Positions 1-5,553 of a stretch of DNA of 5,553 nt are shown one piece after another. The notes beneath the pieces are model-generated. The model made no database searches. It was not told the origin of the DNA and worked only from the letters and a program-made list of their open reading frames with translations. Source of the stretch: Campylobacteraceae bacterium (GTDB lineage: Bacteria > Campylobacterota > Campylobacteria > Campylobacterales > Sulfurovaceae); NCBI GenBank assembly GCA_027063325.1, contig JAMOSA010000294.1:1-5553 (forward strand), read 5' to 3'. How positions within the stretch are numbered: position 1 is the first letter of the stretch; each line of letters opens with the position of its first letter. Made by a program: the position numbers and the translations under genes.

Positions 1-1367
1 GGGCAACTAGAGCAGATTTGGGTTCGGCAGAAGCCGGTTACTATCCGACAGTAGATATTGAACTCTCTGCAGGAAAAGATTATCGGGGGAGATTTACAAG
101 TGAAGCAGATGAGACATACAATATCTTTCAAAACTCATTGATACTGAGACAGAATATATTTAGAGGTTTCAGTACACATGAACAGGTTAATTATCAAGAG
201 ATGCGTACATTAGCAGCAGCATATAGCTATCTTGAGAAAGCAAATGATATAACTTTGCAAACTATTAAAGCCTATATTGATATTTTACGCTATAAAGATA
301 TTTTGAAAAACAGCAAAAGACATGTAAGACATATCCAAAAACTCTACAGCAAAGTCAAAAAAGCATATAAATCAGGTCTTACAAAGATGTCTGAAGTCAG
401 TAAAGTTCAATCATCTCTATCTCTGGCAAAATCGAATGAACTTGTAGCAGCAAACAAATTGACAAATGCTATATATAACTTTAGACATCTAACTGGCAGA
501 GTTGTAAGTCCAAATGAGTTAAAGAGTGTAAGGTTTGATCTGCCTTTGCCATCATCACAAGAAGAGGCAGCTTTATATGCACTGGAGTACAACCCCTCTG
601 TTGTAGTAGGAAAGTATAATATAAAAGGTGCAGAAGCACTCTATAGAGAGAGTAAAAGCAATTATCTACCAACACTTGATATGGAGGTAAAGGCAAATTA
701 TGCCGATACATTTGATAATACAGCAATTCCATATCCGGACAAATCAGATGATGTAAAAGGAATGTTGGTACTTAGATACAATCTTTTTAGAGGTGGAGCA
801 GATGAAGCAGATAGAATTAAAAAATTAAATAAAATATCTCAAGAGGTTGCAGTTACAGATGAGTTGAAAAGACAGGTAATTGAGGGATTGAATCTCTCAT
901 GGGGTACTTATGAACTCTCAAAACATCAGATACCGTCTCTAAAAAGATACAGAGACCAAAGTGCAGAGACTTTGAGACTATATGTTAAGGAGTATGAGCT
1001 TGGTGAACGCTCACTTCTTGATCTATTGGCAACAGAAAATGATTTGAGTCGTGCAAATGATGAATTGATAAATGCCAAATATAATATGCTTGTTGCAAAA
1101 TACAGAATACTTGATGCAATGGGTTTGACAATTGCATCACTCTCAAGTGACGTTAAGAAATACTACAAAAGGGTAGGTCTCTTTACCAAAGGCAAGGTAA
1201 AAGATATGGGTAATTTACCAATATCTTATGACAAAGATAATGACAAAGTGGTATCAAACAAAGATTTGTGTCCTGATACTCCAAACGGTGGCAAAGGTGC
1301 AAAAGCAGACGGATGTAAAAAGAGATCCAGTATAAATATACTTGATGTAATCAAGGAGAATAAGTAA
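1..1367 (+). CDS. TolC-family outer membrane channel protein (5' partial)
   Basis: Outer-membrane/periplasmic tunnel of a type I secretion or efflux system. The frame is open to the window edge (first full codon at 3, reading ATRADLGSAEAGYYP), so the TTG at 18 is not the true start. The signal peptide and roughly 40-60 residues should lie upstream. Counting from that TTG, the TolC internal duplication is plain: AGYYPTVDIEL then LRQNIFRG (43-50) in the first half, NYLPTLDMEV then LRYNLFRGG (252-260) in the second. Helical hairpin segments follow each, with typical motifs GLTKMSEVSKVQSSLSLA (120-137) and GERSLLDLLATENDLSRA (339-356). The TolC core ends near AKYRILDAMGL (370-380). About 70 further residues form an unusual hydrophilic tail with a TSP3-like motif and two cysteines (418, 433). 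It overlaps the next gene by one base, and pairing with OmpA suggests a LapE/AggA-like role. The family call is firm; the substrate is unknown because the ABC transporter and adaptor genes are not in view. Confidence 0.93.
   Translation, partial: ATRADLGSAEAGYYPTVDIELSAGKDYRGRFTSEADETYNIFQNSLILRQNIFRGFSTHEQVNYQEMRTLAAAYSYLEKANDITLQTIKAYIDILRYKDILKNSKRHVRHIQKLYSKVKKAYKSGLTKMSEVSKVQSSLSLAKSNELVAANKLTNAIYNFRHLTGRVVSPNELKSVRFDLPLPSSQEEAALYALEYNPSVVVGKYNIKGAEALYRESKSNYLPTLDMEVKANYADTFDNTAIPYPDKSDDVKGMLVLRYNLFRGGADEADRIKKLNKISQEVAVTDELKRQVIEGLNLSWGTYELSKHQIPSLKRYRDQSAETLRLYVKEYELGERSLLDLLATENDLSRANDELINAKYNMLVAKYRILDAMGLTIASLSSDVKKYYKRVGLFTKGKVKDMGNLPISYDKDNDKVVSNKDLCPDTPNGGKGAKADGCKKRSSINILDVIKENK
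1230..1316 (+). other. TSP3-like acidic motif in the TolC C-terminal tail
   Basis: Encodes residues 405-433 of the TolC protein (numbered from the TTG at 18). It begins with the alternating acidic stretch DKDNDKVVSNKD, continues with CPDTP, and ends KADGC. This follows the pattern of thrombospondin-type-3-like calcium-binding repeats as found in the linkers of OprF/OmpA-family proteins (D-x-D-x-D-G-V-x-D-x-x-D-x-C-P-x-T-P, then a Cys about 15 residues on). One glycine of the DxDxDG loop is replaced by Lys here. Calcium binding is inferred from the pattern, and a single degenerate copy may bind weakly. The two cysteines could form a disulfide. Confidence 0.7.
1353..1358 (+). promoter_or_regulatory. 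Ribosome binding site for the OmpA-family gene
   Basis: AAGGAG lies inside the last codons of the TolC gene, eight bases before the ATG at 1367. Together with the TAATG stop/start overlap it supports translational coupling of the two genes and fixes the downstream start. Confidence 0.8.
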
Positions 1368-2293
1368 TGAGATGGAAGTTCTTACTGATAACTTTACTTT
1401 TTGCTCTACAGTTGTGGGGCAAGGAGGGGATATATTCATATGATTATATGAGTAAAAGGATAGGTGTTATACCTCCAAATATAGGTACAGGTTTGACAAA
1501 CTATATAGACGGAAGAGCATTACTTAGATGGAGAGGGGAAGTTATTCATCTTGAACCTATATTTTTTAATGGTACAGATATAGATGATAAATCAATCCCC
1601 ACACTTGAGAACCTTGAACAACTGTTAAGCAGCAATGGTTCAAGAGTTAGGTATGTAGCTCTTATTGGACACAGCTCTTCTGCTATTACAGTTGGTGACG
1701 AAGTAGCCCACAATGGTTGGGTATCATTTTGGCAAAGAGTAGGTGGCAAAGAAAGAATGGATATGTATGACAGTATCAGGCTTGTAAACAACAGGTTGGA
1801 GACACTCTATAATATATTGTGTCAAGAGATGAATTATAATCCAAAACATATATATACAGAAAACAGAGTAGATAGAGATCCTTTATCTACAGAGGCTACA
1901 AAAGAGGGCAAAGCACTAAACAACAGGGTTGATATTATGCTTTTTTGTTCAACTCCTGTGAGGATAAGGGATCTACATATCAGGTTTGCTCTAAATTCAG
2001 ACAGAATTTTACCAGCATACAGATACAGAGTAAAATCTTTTGCCAAAATGTTGAAATCAAACAAAAGACTCAAAGTTACAATTATAGGTCATACAGATAA
2101 ACAGGGTAGTTATGATTATAATATCAAACTATCAAAAAAGAGGGCTGAGGCTGTAAAGAGAGCATTGGTATCTTATGGTGTATCTTCATATAGAATAACA
2201 ACAGTCGGCAAGGGTTATACAGAACCTGTAGATAGCAGAAATACTAAAGAGGCTTACAAAAAGAATCGTCGTATAGAAGCTGTATTGAGGTAA
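1367..2293 (+). CDS. OmpA-family protein with C-terminal peptidoglycan-binding domain
   Basis: Likely a secreted periplasmic or outer-membrane-associated protein of 308 residues. A short signal peptide (MRWKFLLITLLFALQLWG, then KEG) has no lipobox cysteine. The C-terminal OmpA-like domain (about 202-308) has the full signature: IIGHTDKQGSYDYN (239-252), LSKKRAEAV (255-263), YGVSSYRITTVGKGYTEPV, and KKNRRIEAVL at the end. The Asp of GHTD and the Arg of LSKKRA are the residues that bind the diaminopimelate of peptidoglycan in this family. Residues about 63-193 look like a second, degenerate copy of the same fold (YVALIGHSSS at 97-105, LNNRVDIMLF at 184-193). There is no room for an eight-strand beta-barrel. 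It overlaps the TolC gene by one base, so it probably anchors or positions that channel on the cell wall, as OmpA proteins beside Lap/Agg-type secretion genes are thought to do. Cysteines 152 and 194 could pair. Confidence 0.9.
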   Translation: MRWKFLLITLLFALQLWGKEGIYSYDYMSKRIGVIPPNIGTGLTNYIDGRALLRWRGEVIHLEPIFFNGTDIDDKSIPTLENLEQLLSSNGSRVRYVALIGHSSSAITVGDEVAHNGWVSFWQRVGGKERMDMYDSIRLVNNRLETLYNILCQEMNYNPKHIYTENRVDRDPLSTEATKEGKALNNRVDIMLFCSTPVRIRDLHIRFALNSDRILPAYRYRVKSFAKMLKSNKRLKVTIIGHTDKQGSYDYNIKLSKKRAEAVKRALVSYGVSSYRITTVGKGYTEPVDSRNTKEAYKKNRRIEAVLR

Positions 2294-2301
2294 GTATCTT
2301 T

Positions 2302-2341
2302 AGAGTATTACTCTTATATCCTCTTTACCAAGAGAGGATAT
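2302..2341 (+). terminator. Possible terminator hairpins after the OmpA-family gene
   Basis: Two adjacent dyads lie just after the stop codon. The first is AGAGTA-T-TACTCT (2302-2314). The second has a perfect nine-base stem, ATATCCTCT (2316-2324) with AGAGGATAT (2333-2341), which can be lengthened by a G-U and an A-U pair to leave a four-base loop. Only three T follow before a run of A, so this is not a textbook intrinsic terminator. It may still end the transcript or protect its 3' end. Confidence 0.5.
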
Positions 2342-2376
2342 TTAAAAATTGTAATTAATAATATAAATTTGAGCTA

Positions 2377-2397
2377 TTATAATTATCTTGATTATAA
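2377..2397. promoter_or_regulatory. Perfect interrupted palindrome, candidate operator
   Basis: TTATAAT (2377-2383), a seven-base spacer TATCTTG, then ATTATAA (2391-2397) make an exact 7-7-7 dyad. The left arm contains a TATAAT hexamer. The geometry suits a dimeric repressor, but the surrounding DNA is so AT-rich that chance is a real alternative. It sits about 85 bases upstream of the main predicted -10 box for the gene at 2524. No regulator can be named. Confidence 0.25.
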
Positions 2398-2477
2398 ATG
2401 AGTATAAATATAGTTTGAAATATTTGTATATATTGTACTAAAAGTTGATATTTTAATCATTTGTAGTTAATATTATA

Positions 2478-2486
2478 TGCTATAAT
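2478..2486 (+). promoter_or_regulatory. Extended -10 promoter for the 2524-4170 unit
   Basis: TGCTATAAT matches the extended -10 consensus TGnTATAAT exactly, with the TATAAT at 2481-2486. No TTGACA-like -35 is present at the usual distance; instead the upstream DNA is rich in A and T tracts, as in main sigma-factor promoters of Campylobacter and Helicobacter. Transcription would start near 2493, giving a leader of about 30 bases before the ATG at 2524. Confidence 0.6.
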
Positions 2487-2523
2487 CATTCTGTAATATA
2501 CATTTAATAATAGGGTAGTTGTA

Positions 2524-3648
2524 ATGAAAAGTAGAGGTGTAGTCTTATTTGTATTATTGTTACTTGCAACTGTCGCTGATATGGCAAATGCCAAAGGAGT
2601 ATTCAAAAGATACCCTATTAAATCTGGAATGATCTTTTATGATATTAATACTACAGGTCAAATGCCTGGTATGATAACTAAAACAACTGGAATTGCTAGA
2701 CTTGTATTTGATGACTGGGGTGCTATTGAACTCAAAGAGGAGGATGCTACAGAGACTCAAATTGGTGATTTTAATGAAACTAGAGATCTGCATACTATGA
2801 CCAAATTTGATAGGGGTACAATATATACAGTAGATTTTGAAGATCATACAATATACAAAACAAGAGACAGATCTATTGATATATCTATGGCTGAGGGTGA
2901 AGATATGTCAAATGATACTCTTGAGATGATAAAAGAGATGAAGGGTATTAGAGTAGGTGAGAGTGAAGTAGCAGGGTTTAAATGTGATGTATGGAAAACA
3001 AAAGATCAAAAAATCTGCCTTTACAAGGGAATCCCTCTAAAAATATCTATAGATCAACCAGGATTTCACAGTGATAGGGTTGCTTTACAGATAGTTATAA
3101 ATAAGCCTATACCATTTGATGCATTCAGACTACCTAACTTTCCTATTATTGTAGATGAAGAATATACAAGTAACAAAGCTGCACAGGTAAGAACAGAAGA
3201 TTATATAGCTTCAGTTGAGGATTTAAAAGCAAAGATGAAGAGTCTTGGTATTGATAAGATAGATTCAAATTCTACTCTAACTTCTGTACAGGAGAGGGCT
3301 ATCATAGATACTCTTGGAGCTAGATATCTAAAGAAACAAAAGAGATTGCTTCCAAAGCTTATTGTAGCAATTGATGGTGCCAAAAGATGTATCAAAGATG
3401 CAAAAGATGCAGATGAAGCAAAAGATTGTATAAAACCTGTAAACAGAATTGATGAAGAGCTTGGTGACAGAACTGAAAATTTTGATTTTTCCAATTTTGA
3501 TGAAGATAAAAGAAATGTGATACTGGATTCTTTGTCAAATGAACTCTACTATTTAAAAGTTACAAATGATTGTGTTCAAAAGCATAATAAGACAAGTGAA
3601 GTTGTTGAGTGTACAGAGGGTAAACTTGGTGATGATGAAGGAAAATAG
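2524..3648 (+). CDS. Secreted six-cysteine protein of unknown function (possibly DUF4412-like)
   Basis: I do not recognise a named gene. The 374-residue product starts with a clear Sec signal peptide (hydrophobic 6-18, ANA cleavage site at 21-23), so it is periplasmic or outer-membrane associated. Residues 30-205 look beta-rich (KSGMIFYDI, GIARLVFDDWGAIEL, GTIYTVDFEDHTIYKT, VAGFKCDVWKTK, KICLYKGIPLKISI) and resemble DUF4412/LolA-like secreted domains; this match is by eye only. Residues 225-365 look helical and charged. The six cysteines fall in pairs: 154/165, 289/302 and 350/363, the last two both C-x12-C. RAIIDTL (258-264) and RNVILDSL (330-337) precede these two pairs, pointing to an internal duplication. 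The ATG has only a weak AGGG (2512-2515) eight bases upstream, but the signal peptide fixes the start. A thioredoxin-like gene follows three bases after the stop, so the two are almost surely co-expressed. Confidence 0.85.
   Translation: MKSRGVVLFVLLLLATVADMANAKGVFKRYPIKSGMIFYDINTTGQMPGMITKTTGIARLVFDDWGAIELKEEDATETQIGDFNETRDLHTMTKFDRGTIYTVDFEDHTIYKTRDRSIDISMAEGEDMSNDTLEMIKEMKGIRVGESEVAGFKCDVWKTKDQKICLYKGIPLKISIDQPGFHSDRVALQIVINKPIPFDAFRLPNFPIIVDEEYTSNKAAQVRTEDYIASVEDLKAKMKSLGIDKIDSNSTLTSVQERAIIDTLGARYLKKQKRLLPKLIVAIDGAKRCIKDAKDADEAKDCIKPVNRIDEELGDRTENFDFSNFDEDKRNVILDSLSNELYYLKVTNDCVQKHNKTSEVVECTEGKLGDDEGK
3638..3642 (+). promoter_or_regulatory. Ribosome binding site for the thioredoxin-like gene
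   Basis: AAGGA sits inside the end of the preceding gene. It is nine bases from the GTG at 3652 and twelve from the ATG at 3655. Spacing favours GTG and codon preference favours ATG; the two differ by a single residue. Confidence 0.55.
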
Positions 3649-3651
3649 AGT

Positions 3652-4170
3652 GTGATGACTCTCAAAAAGAGAATAATCGGATACACAAAGAGTATATTTT
3701 CCTATCTGATCCTCTTTGTTGTCTTATCGGTTGCAATCAACTATATAAGATCTCCAAAAGTTGATAATATAGATATATCAAATATAAAACTACAATTAAT
3801 TGACACTTCTGTACTGGATTTGAAAAGTATAAAAGGTGAACCTTTTGTACTCCACTTTTGGGGAACATGGTGTCCTGTATGTAAACAAGAAATTGGCAAT
3901 ATTGATACTGTTTCAAAAGATTACAAAGTTTTAGGGGTGGCTGTAAAGAGTGGCAACAATAGAGATATAAAAGAGTTTATGAGAAACAGAGATTTGAATT
4001 TTTGGGTATATAATGATAGTAGAGGAGATTTGGCAAGAGAGTTTAATATCAGTATATATCCTACAACTTTGATTTATGACAAAAGAGGTAAACTAAGATT
4101 TGCAGAGGTTGGATATATCAGTAGAGCAGGTTTGTATTTAAGACTTTTATATATTGGATTAATAGATTAA
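3652..4170 (+). CDS. Membrane-anchored thioredoxin-fold disulfide oxidoreductase (ScsD/TlpA-like)
   Basis: A 172-residue protein (171 if it starts at the ATG at 3655). One N-terminal membrane segment (about 14-31, IFSYLILFVVLSVAINYI) after a basic start (KKR) implies an anchor with the catalytic domain in the periplasm. The thioredoxin fold carries FVLHFWGTWCPVCKQE (65-80), with the active-site pair Cys74 and Cys77, and a cis-proline at 137 in IYPTTLIYD. The WCPVC form is typical of ScsD-type protein disulfide oxidoreductases, while TlpA/ResA proteins more often have WCPPC or WCEPC; the length fits ScsD. It probably oxidises, reduces or isomerises disulfides using electrons from a partner not seen here. 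The gene begins three bases after the stop of the six-cysteine secreted protein, its most obvious substrate (inference). It is followed by a 120-base gap. Confidence 0.88.
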   Translation: MMTLKKRIIGYTKSIFSYLILFVVLSVAINYIRSPKVDNIDISNIKLQLIDTSVLDLKSIKGEPFVLHFWGTWCPVCKQEIGNIDTVSKDYKVLGVAVKSGNNRDIKEFMRNRDLNFWVYNDSRGDLAREFNISIYPTTLIYDKRGKLRFAEVGYISRAGLYLRLLYIGLID

Positions 4171-4207
4171 ATGTTGTGAATATCAACATATATTGAAATT
4201 TTTTTTT
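4171..4207 (+). terminator. Weak hairpin plus T-run terminator candidate
   Basis: Directly after the stop codon, ATGTTG (4171-4176) pairs with CAACAT (4184-4189). An alternative stem AATAT (4179-4183) with ATATT (4190-4194) lies nearer a run of nine T (4199-4207). Both stems are short and AT-rich, so termination is plausible because of the T-run and position, not because of stem strength. Confidence 0.45.
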
Positions 4208-4245
4208 AATGTAACTTGGATAGCTCTATATTCATAGTCTAATTT

Positions 4246-4253
4246 TGTATAAT
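4246..4253 (+). promoter_or_regulatory. -10 promoter element for chaA
   Basis: TGTATAAT contains a perfect TATAAT (4248-4253), preceded by TTTTG and no recognisable -35 element at 16-18 bases. Transcription would start near 4260, giving a leader of about 30 bases that includes the Shine-Dalgarno sequence at 4277-4282. Confidence 0.55.
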
Positions 4254-4276
4254 ATCTGTTTAAATTAATAAAACAA

Positions 4277-4282
4277 AAGGAG
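4277..4282 (+). promoter_or_regulatory. Ribosome binding site that fixes a TTG start for chaA
   Basis: AAGGAG is eight bases upstream of the TTG at 4291. An in-frame TAA at 4261 excludes a longer product, and the next in-frame Met codon lies inside the conserved protein, so TTG is the credible start. Confidence 0.8.
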
Positions 4283-4290
4283 ATAAACCT

Positions 4291-5463
4291 TTGGATTCGA
4301 AACCTCCATCGATTAACAGTCAGGATAACTCAAATATTGTTCTTCATACACTGATTGAGTATGCAGATATTTTTGCAGGATTACTGTTTGCCATATTGGC
4401 ATTTTATTTTCATCTAAATGGTCATCAATATCTGAGTGTATTGGTATCGGCAGTTGCAATAGGAGCATTCTCTATTACTGTAGCAGAGATTGCCGAGATA
4501 CTTGCAGACAGACTAGAAGAGCCTTATGCCAGTTTTGTATTGACATTTTCGGCAGTTGCAGTTGAAATTATTCTACTGTTTATGATAGTCAGAGAGGCAG
4601 TACATTCACCCGAAGCACTCGAAACTGTAAAGGGTGGTATAATATCGGCTGTAATTGTTGATATGAATGTACTTCTTGGACTTGCTGTATTTATAGGTGG
4701 ACTCAGCTATAAAGAGCAAGAGCATAATGAAGATACATCCAGCACATATACTACTATTTTATTGGTTGCCTCTTCAGCTTTGCTTGTTCCTAGTATTTTG
4801 ACATATACAAATGACAGTGGTTCACTCTTTGAAGCTTCAGTATTGATTGCTATCATGTTAATGGTATTTTATATAGCTATATTTATATTTCAAACCAGAA
4901 CACATGCACACTTTTTCAAAGCCACAGCCAAAAGCAGACTCTTTAGGATCAAAAAAAGGCTTAATGAAGAAGAGGATGATGAGGATGAAGATTATATATT
5001 TGATAAGCTTGGTAATATAGCAAACTTTATTGCTATGTTTGTATTTATTTTAATAATTGGAATTTTAGCAGAACTATTTGCAAATGATGGTATATTTATA
5101 GCCAAAGAGATGGGAATATCAACTGGTCTTGCTGGATTATTAATTGCTATTATTGCAGTAGCACCAGAGCTATTAACTGCTATAAAAGCTGCCAAAGATG
5201 ATGAGATACAAAGAGTTGTAAATATTGCCATGGGAGCTTCAACAGTATCTATTATGCTGACAGTTCCTATACTTATGTCTCTTGCTTGGCTAAATGGTAT
5301 AAAACTAACACTTGACTTTAATGCATTCCAAGTTGGAGCATTGATTTTGACAATAATATTGGCATGGAAAACAACCGATGATGGGGAAACAAACTACTTT
5401 GAAGGAATTTCACATCTGATGTTCTTTGTGGGGTATGCAATTATTGCTACACTCTACCATTAA
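4291..5463 (+). CDS. chaA: Ca2+(Na+)/H+ antiporter, ChaA type
   Basis: Inner-membrane antiporter of the Ca2+/cation antiporter (CaCA) superfamily, expelling Ca2+ and perhaps Na+ or K+ in exchange for protons. The 390 residues hold about eleven hydrophobic segments in two homologous halves. The first alpha motif is at about 57-98 (GAFSITVAEIAEI, then RLEEPYASFVLTFSAVAVEI with Glu92). The second is at about 279-328 (GLAGLLIAIIAVAPELLTAIKA with Glu293, then QRVVNIAMGASTVSIMLTVPI). The RLEEPYASF, IFQTRTHAHFF and APELLTAIKA stretches match E. coli ChaA as I recall it. Between the halves lies a cytoplasmic loop with a dense acidic cluster (226-234, EEEDDEDED), which ChaA also has and which may sense cations. 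Length is close to the usual 360-390. The start is TTG behind a strong AAGGAG. It has its own promoter, and another gene begins 24 bases after its stop. Confidence 0.92.
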   Translation: MDSKPPSINSQDNSNIVLHTLIEYADIFAGLLFAILAFYFHLNGHQYLSVLVSAVAIGAFSITVAEIAEILADRLEEPYASFVLTFSAVAVEIILLFMIVREAVHSPEALETVKGGIISAVIVDMNVLLGLAVFIGGLSYKEQEHNEDTSSTYTTILLVASSALLVPSILTYTNDSGSLFEASVLIAIMLMVFYIAIFIFQTRTHAHFFKATAKSRLFRIKKRLNEEEDDEDEDYIFDKLGNIANFIAMFVFILIIGILAELFANDGIFIAKEMGISTGLAGLLIAIIAVAPELLTAIKAAKDDEIQRVVNIAMGASTVSIMLTVPILMSLAWLNGIKLTLDFNAFQVGALILTIILAWKTTDDGETNYFEGISHLMFFVGYAIIATLYH

Positions 5464-5475
5464 AAGTTAATAACC

Positions 5476-5480
5476 AAGGA
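5476..5480 (+). promoter_or_regulatory. Ribosome binding site for the gene starting at 5488
   Basis: AAGGA is seven bases before the ATG at 5488, which is normal spacing. It supports the short open frame at the window edge being a real gene. A second purine stretch, GAGG, is too close to the ATG to be the functional site. Confidence 0.6.
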
Positions 5481-5487
5481 TTGAGGT

Positions 5488-5553
5488 ATGATAGAGGGAT
5501 TTTGTATAGAATCATTTTTAGATTGTAATAGTGATCTAAAGCCACTGTATGAT
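5488..5553 (+). CDS. Start of an unidentified gene (3' partial)
   Basis: Twenty-two codons are visible, starting MIEGFCIESFLDCNS, and the frame is open to the window end. The ATG follows a good Shine-Dalgarno sequence and lies 24 bases after the chaA stop with no terminator between, so it is probably co-transcribed with chaA. The visible part has no signal peptide or membrane segment and two cysteines (6 and 13). It is too short to assign to a family. Confidence 0.55.
   Translation, partial: MIEGFCIESFLDCNSDLKPLYD

Noticed and set aside
18..20. TTG as the start of the TolC-family gene
   Set aside because: The frame is open upstream to the window edge, there is no ribosome binding site before it, and the residues before it fit the TolC N-terminal pattern. 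The gene simply begins outside the window.
2294..2523. Small RNA or small protein gene in the gap
   Set aside because: No open frame with a ribosome binding site and no strong conserved-looking RNA fold. The gap is explained by hairpins, a dyad and a promoter in AT-rich DNA.
407..3494. Several minus-strand open frames of 61-97 codons between 407 and 3494, plus one at 4992-5231
   Set aside because: All lie opposite well-supported genes, lack ribosome binding sites that I can see, and encode compositions typical of reversed coding DNA.
4199..4207. Run of nine T as a phase-variable tract
   Set aside because: It lies between genes just after a stop codon and fits a terminator tail better. It is not inside a coding frame or between a -35 and -10 box.
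1..5553. CRISPR array, tRNA, rRNA, insertion sequence or integration site
   Set aside because: No regular spaced repeats, cloverleaf, transposase or terminal inverted repeats were found on either strand by reading.

Overview
The window is AT-rich and carries Gram-negative envelope genes, all on the + strand. The low GC, the codon use, and promoters with a strong TATAAT box but no clear -35 element suggest a Campylobacterota-type organism (Sulfurovum/Sulfurimonas-like). That placement is an inference from style and gene content; no rRNA or other marker gene is present.

Layout. (1) 1-2293: a TolC-family outer-membrane efflux/secretion channel, cut off at its 5' end by the window edge, overlaps by one base (TAATG) an OmpA-family protein with a C-terminal peptidoglycan-binding domain. 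A TolC gene joined to an OmpA gene is the arrangement seen in type I secretion loci for large calcium-binding surface adhesins (Lap/Agg-type). The TolC tail carries a thrombospondin-type-3-like acidic/CPDTP motif, which is normally found in OmpA-family proteins. (2) 2294-2523: a 230-base AT-rich gap with a terminator-like hairpin, a 7-7-7 dyad and a good extended -10 promoter. (3) 2524-4170: a two-gene unit made of a secreted protein of unknown function, with six cysteines in three evenly spaced pairs, and a membrane-anchored thioredoxin-fold protein with a WCPVC active site (ScsD/TlpA-like). (4) 4171-4290: a gap with a weak hairpin plus a run of nine T, then a promoter. (5) 4291-5463: a ChaA-type Ca2+(Na+)/H+ antiporter starting at TTG behind a strong Shine-Dalgarno sequence. 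(6) 5488 to the end: the first 22 codons of another gene, probably in the chaA transcript.

How they may work together. The TolC/OmpA pair would form and anchor an export channel. The thioredoxin-like protein is well placed to set the disulfides of its cysteine-rich partner. ChaA exports calcium or sodium. Calcium is a possible common thread (TSP3-like tail, adhesin-type secretion, antiporter), but this is inference. No mobile element, CRISPR array, tRNA or rRNA was seen. No clearly new multi-gene system is evident. The parts most worth a second look are the TolC TSP3 tail, the tandem OmpA-like domains, and the paired cysteine protein plus thioredoxin.
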